From Candidatus Njordarchaeota archaeon (GTDB taxonomy: Archaea > Thermoproteota > JANJXX01 > Panguiarchaeales > Panguiarchaeaceae): 8,872 nucleotides of DNA. Under the pieces are notes generated by a model. The model made no database searches. It was not told the origin of the DNA and saw only the letters and a program-made list of their open reading frames with translations. A program made the position numbers and the translations under genes. The DNA lies in the NCBI GenBank assembly GCA_029855985.1, contig JAGSHR010000266.1:1-8872 (forward strand). Reading direction: 5' to 3'. Positions 6,974 to 8,872 of this stretch are shown in pieces. Within the stretch, counting starts at the first letter, position 1. Each line of letters opens with the position of its first letter.

Positions 6974-7294
6974 TAAACAACACCAAAAGCTAAGTCTATC
7001 AATTTTTCTAAAACTGTTACTTAAAGTATCTTTTCATGCTTACATAAATGTGTATACTTTTATAATGTATAAAAGTTTAAGCAAAAACACCAACTGAAAG
7101 GGATTATTTAGCGTTAAGACATTAAACTTTAACAACAATAAGAAATGCGCAAAAAACCAATGCGGCACATGTGTTAAATGGGATACCTTAAAATACCAAA
7201 AAGATAAATAAATTATGAAAAATCTTCAAAGATATTATACCTAACACTCCAACAACAATTGAACTTAACAATCTGTTAGAAAAGGCGCATAACA
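6974..7294. other. 321-bp intergenic region between divergent genes
   Basis: No gene is supported here; the longest conventional open frame on the plus strand is about 10 codons (ATG at 7144). The region holds the leader of the membrane-protein gene, the palindromic divergent promoter at 7056-7076 and a stretch of A-rich DNA. It also holds a weak TATA-like element (GATATTATAC, 7231-7240) close to the GTPase gene, and an inverted repeat TAACA-ATC-TGTTA at 7266-7278. If the plus-strand TATA at 7068 is used, the GTPase message would have a leader near 200 nt, long for an archaeon. The nearer element is therefore the likelier GTPase promoter. Confidence 0.5.
7056..7076. promoter_or_regulatory. 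21-bp palindrome with back-to-back TATA boxes
   Basis: ACTTTTATA (7056-7064) and TATAAAAGT (7068-7076) are perfect inverted arms of 9 bp around ATG. Each strand therefore reads TATAAAAGT, a near-ideal archaeal TATA box. The leftward box predicts a transcript start near 7034 and a leader of about 60 nt for the membrane-protein gene. The rightward box predicts a start near 7098. The perfect symmetry may reflect a divergent promoter, a dimeric regulator site, or both. Confidence 0.5.
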
Positions 7295-7852
7295 ATGGTA
7301 TTCATTGACAAAGACGGAAATATAAGAATCAAAGTAGTGATATATGGTCCTGCGCGCAGCGGCAAAACCACCCTAATAAAAAGAATAGTCGAACTTGGAA
7401 AAGAATTCTGGAGAGCACACGTTAGAAGCATTGAGGATATCGAGGGAAACACGTTATTCTTCGATTTCGCACCCTTCCAATACAAGAATAGACCATTAGC
7501 ATTAGACATGTACACTGTCCCAGGAAAAAGAATCCACCTGTACCAGCGTGAAACATTGTTGAAAGGAGCAGATGTCATAATATTTGTTGCAGATTACCAA
7601 GAAGATAGACTCGACGATAACCTGGCAAGTCTTGAAGAACTAGAAAGAATAGTGAACTCTAAGATACCCGTTATCATAGCTCTAAACAAATATGATCTCG
7701 TTTACAGGTTCCCTAGAGAGAAATTCATCCCCAAGATACCTAAAAACCTGAATGTAAAAGAGATTCTAAACACATCCGCTAAGCTAGATTACAATGTGGA
7801 CAAACTTTTCAAGTATGTGATCGAGACTGCGCTATCCAATTTTGCCCCATAA
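7295..7852 (+). CDS. MglA-like small Ras-family GTPase
   Basis: This 185-residue protein is a small G-protein. The motifs are G1 GPARSGKTT (18-26), a switch I region ending TLFFDFAP with Thr53, G3 as TVPG (74-77) instead of the Ras DxxG, G4 NKYD (131-134) and G5 TSA (160-162). TVPG, TLFFDF and the following LLKGADVIIFVAD stretch are hallmarks of the MglA group, known in bacteria for polarity and motility control and widespread in archaea with unknown roles. Two residues that matter for GTP hydrolysis in bacterial MglA differ: the Gln after TVPG (MglA Gln82) is Lys78, and the intrinsic arginine (MglA Arg53) is Asn52. No lipid-attachment cysteine or transmembrane segment is visible, so it is probably cytoplasmic. 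No roadblock-type MglB partner lies beside it. The ATG has no clear Shine-Dalgarno site. The G1 motif lies early (residue 18), which supports this start. Confidence 0.9.
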   Translation: MVFIDKDGNIRIKVVIYGPARSGKTTLIKRIVELGKEFWRAHVRSIEDIEGNTLFFDFAPFQYKNRPLALDMYTVPGKRIHLYQRETLLKGADVIIFVADYQEDRLDDNLASLEELERIVNSKIPVIIALNKYDLVYRFPREKFIPKIPKNLNVKEILNTSAKLDYNVDKLFKYVIETALSNFAP

Positions 7853-7883
7853 TTATTATTAGAATCAAAAGGCACTTTGACGA

Positions 7884-7899
7884 GGGAAAGATTTTTAAT
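7884..7899 (+). promoter_or_regulatory. BRE/TATA promoter of the tRNA gene
   Basis: A purine-rich BRE-like stretch (GGGAAAG) followed by ATTTTTAAT lies about 33-45 nt upstream of the tRNA. The predicted transcript start is near 7920, about 10 nt before the mature 5' end, which is normal for archaeal tRNA genes. It overlaps a loose AT-rich inverted repeat after the GTPase stop codon. Confidence 0.45.
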
Positions 7900-7931
7900 T
7901 ATTTCTCGAATTACATTAATATAGCCCAAAT

Positions 7932-8006
7932 GCCGGGGTGGGGTAGCTGGCATCCTGAGGGACTGTGGATCCCTTGACGCGGGTTCGAATCCCGCCCCCG
8001 GCACCA
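7932..8006 (+). tRNA. tRNA-His (anticodon GTG)
   Basis: A full cloverleaf folds by hand. The acceptor GCCGGGG (7932-7938) pairs with CCCCGGC (7996-8002) over 7 bp. The D arm has G18-G19. The anticodon stem AGGGA/TCCCT encloses loop CTGTGGA with anticodon GTG at 7965-7967. The T stem GCGGG/CCCGC encloses loop TTCGAAT. The discriminator is A8003 and CCA is encoded at 8004-8006. The GTG anticodon reads CAC/CAT, so the gene is tRNA-His. The usual identity pair G-1:C73 is missing: base 73 is A and the genomic base before the stem is T7931. G-1, if present, would have to be added after transcription by a Thg1-type enzyme. The all-GC acceptor and T stems suggest life at high temperature. No intron is present. 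Confidence 0.93.
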
Positions 8007-8118
8007 AAACAGTGCCTTCACCCAGCACTTAAACTAAACTAGAAGGAGCGCATCTTAAGCATCCTCTAGCCATCTTGAAATCAAAGTAATATGAGCTAAG
8101 AGGATTCTAAAGTATTAT

Positions 8119-8622
8119 TTATAGTGCATTTAGGGTTCTTTCTATTTTTTCTTTTAGTTTTTGGGGATCATTATTTCCATTTGAAAGCTCTTGTTCGATT
8201 TTTTGTGCTAGTTTTTCCATTATTTTTGAGAGTTTTCGGATCGAGGCTCTGCTAGACACCTCCATGAAGATGTATCCTAGGGTTTCTCTTCCAAACTCGT
8301 CTTTCATCTTAAATGTTTTAATGAGTCCCTTACTTTTGTATACGCCTTGGATTATCTCAGTATGTTTAGATAGAATCAAGAGTTCTGTTAGTGCCCCCGG
8401 ATTGAATGCGAACTTTTTTGCCATATAGCTTTTGTTACTATAATAGTAAAATTTTGTTATAGCCCCTAAGTTCGCATCGTTAAAAACTATGATTACTCCG
8501 TGGACTTTGTATTTAAGAGCGAAGTCCTCAATATTAAGCTCTAGGGGTTCATTATGTAAACTATCCTCGATTGATAGATCACCAGCGACGCTCTGGAAAC
8601 TATTATCAGTATTCGACGTCAT
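8119..8622 (-). CDS. Uncharacterised small protein, possible longin/roadblock-like fold
   Basis: I do not recognise the family. I choose the ATG at 8622 (167 residues, MTSNTDNS...) because GAGG lies 6 nt upstream. A longer frame begins at ATG 8673 (184 residues, MCFITRIP...) but has a poorer ribosome site. The first 25-30 residues are polar and probably disordered. Residues about 40-125 alternate strand-like runs (GVIIVFND, AITKFYYY, GYIFMEVS) with a helix-like one (GALTELLILS), compatible with a small alpha/beta domain of the longin/roadblock kind. The C-terminal part (about 128-167) is charged and helical, likely coiled coil. In archaea and bacteria such folds often pair with small GTPases, and an MglA-like GTPase lies nearby on the other strand. 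That link is inference. A strong TATA box lies upstream (minus strand, 8735-8744). Confidence 0.6.
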   Translation of the reverse strand: MTSNTDNSFQSVAGDLSIEDSLHNEPLELNIEDFALKYKVHGVIIVFNDANLGAITKFYYYSNKSYMAKKFAFNPGALTELLILSKHTEIIQGVYKSKGLIKTFKMKDEFGRETLGYIFMEVSSRASIRKLSKIMEKLAQKIEQELSNGNNDPQKLKEKIERTLNAL

Positions 8623-8734
8623 GGTAATCCTCTGCTTAACCCATATTCTTGGTATTCTAGTGATGAAACACATTTTTGATTACTCAGCTCGTTCTTGAGG
8701 TAATCGAAAGAATACATTAAGGTATAGTCTTTAA

Positions 8735-8744
8735 TTTTTTATAA
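8735..8744 (-). promoter_or_regulatory. TATA box for the leftward small-protein gene
   Basis: On the leftward strand the sequence reads TTATAAAAAA, a strong archaeal TATA box. The predicted transcript start is near 8714. That leaves a leader of about 40 nt to the ATG at 8673, or about 90 nt to the preferred ATG at 8622. This distance slightly favours the longer protein, while the Shine-Dalgarno site favours the shorter one. Confidence 0.5.
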
Positions 8745-8872
8745 GGTTTATCGATTGAGATTGAATTCATTATCTGCATGGTTAATTTTTTGAATATTAT
8801 TTAAAAATAATTAAATACTATATCAAAAAAGTTATTGACTGGTAATAAACCTTCTGTAAATGGAATTTAAAC
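8745..8872. other. AT-rich right edge without a supported gene
   Basis: Beyond the promoter of the leftward gene the DNA is AT-rich with frequent stops in all frames. An ATG at 8860 opens a frame that runs off the window after four codons, with a weak TATA-like run (about 8811-8824) upstream. It could be the start of a rightward gene, but there is too little sequence to claim one. Confidence 0.3.

Noticed and set aside
6858..7097. Plus-strand 79-codon frame over the start of the membrane-protein gene
   Set aside because: It overlaps that gene antisense and runs through the palindromic promoter; composition looks like random AT-rich translation.
7144..7176. Short plus-strand frame of about 10 codons (MRKKPMRHMC)
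   Set aside because: Too short, with no Shine-Dalgarno site or conserved context.
7276..7578. Leftward 100-codon frame over the GTPase gene
   Set aside because: It is antisense to the P-loop and switch regions of a clear GTPase and has no features of its own.
7789..8028. Leftward 79-codon open frame across the tRNA, with the string GAGFEPASR
   Set aside because: This string is the well-known false translation of the antisense strand of a tRNA T arm. The frame also overlaps the end of the GTPase gene.
8036..8064. GCATC-TTAA-GCATC direct repeat after the tRNA as a possible attachment site or small RNA
   Set aside because: Five-base repeats are expected by chance. No copy of the tRNA 3' end, integrase gene, C/D box pair or CRISPR-like array is visible.
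8860..8872. ATG near the right edge as the start of a new gene
   Set aside because: Only four codons remain in the window and the upstream promoter signal is weak.

Overview
The window is archaeal DNA. It is AT-rich, genes are preceded by TATA/BRE-type promoters, and several starts carry GGTG-type Shine-Dalgarno sites about 5-7 nt upstream. It contains a tRNA-His gene with an encoded CCA and a small Ras-like GTPase of the MglA type. The tRNA acceptor and T stems are entirely G:C although the surrounding DNA is AT-rich, which suggests a thermophile. The protein types fit a lineage of the TACK/Asgard kind, but no marker here fixes the taxon, so that placement is inference.

Left part (1-924): a rightward gene for an unrecognised protein with an N-terminal CPxCG zinc knuckle. 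Its 5' end is broken: the conserved-looking N-terminus has no start codon in frame and can only be joined to a start (TTG at 99) by a +1 shift near 126. An 18-bp AT-rich inverted repeat lies between this gene and the suf operon, which it meets head to head.

Central part (948-6229): a complete leftward iron-sulfur cluster assembly operon in the order sufB-sufD-sufC-sufS-sufU. It encodes the SufBC2D scaffold/ATPase, the cysteine desulfurase SufS that supplies sulfur, and an IscU/SufU-type protein. The operon promoter holds the clearest regulatory signal of the window: two copies of the 13-bp palindrome ATAACA-N-TGTTAT, 20 bp apart centre to centre. One overlaps the TATA box and the other sits on the expected transcription start, a layout typical of a repressor that blocks TBP and RNA polymerase.

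Right part (6338-8872): a leftward polytopic membrane protein with an acidic tail; a 321-bp intergenic region with a 21-bp perfect-arm palindrome containing back-to-back TATA boxes; the rightward MglA-like GTPase, which lacks the usual catalytic Gln and Arg positions; a rightward tRNA-His with unusual A73 and no encoded G-1; and a leftward small alpha/beta protein that could be a longin/roadblock-like GTPase partner. The last ~200 bases are AT-rich promoter DNA with no gene I can support.

The Suf system is known biology. The parts that deserve a second look are the dual operator (and a near-match at the GTPase start), the atypical tRNA-His, the disrupted N-terminus of the zinc-knuckle gene, and the altered active site of the GTPase.
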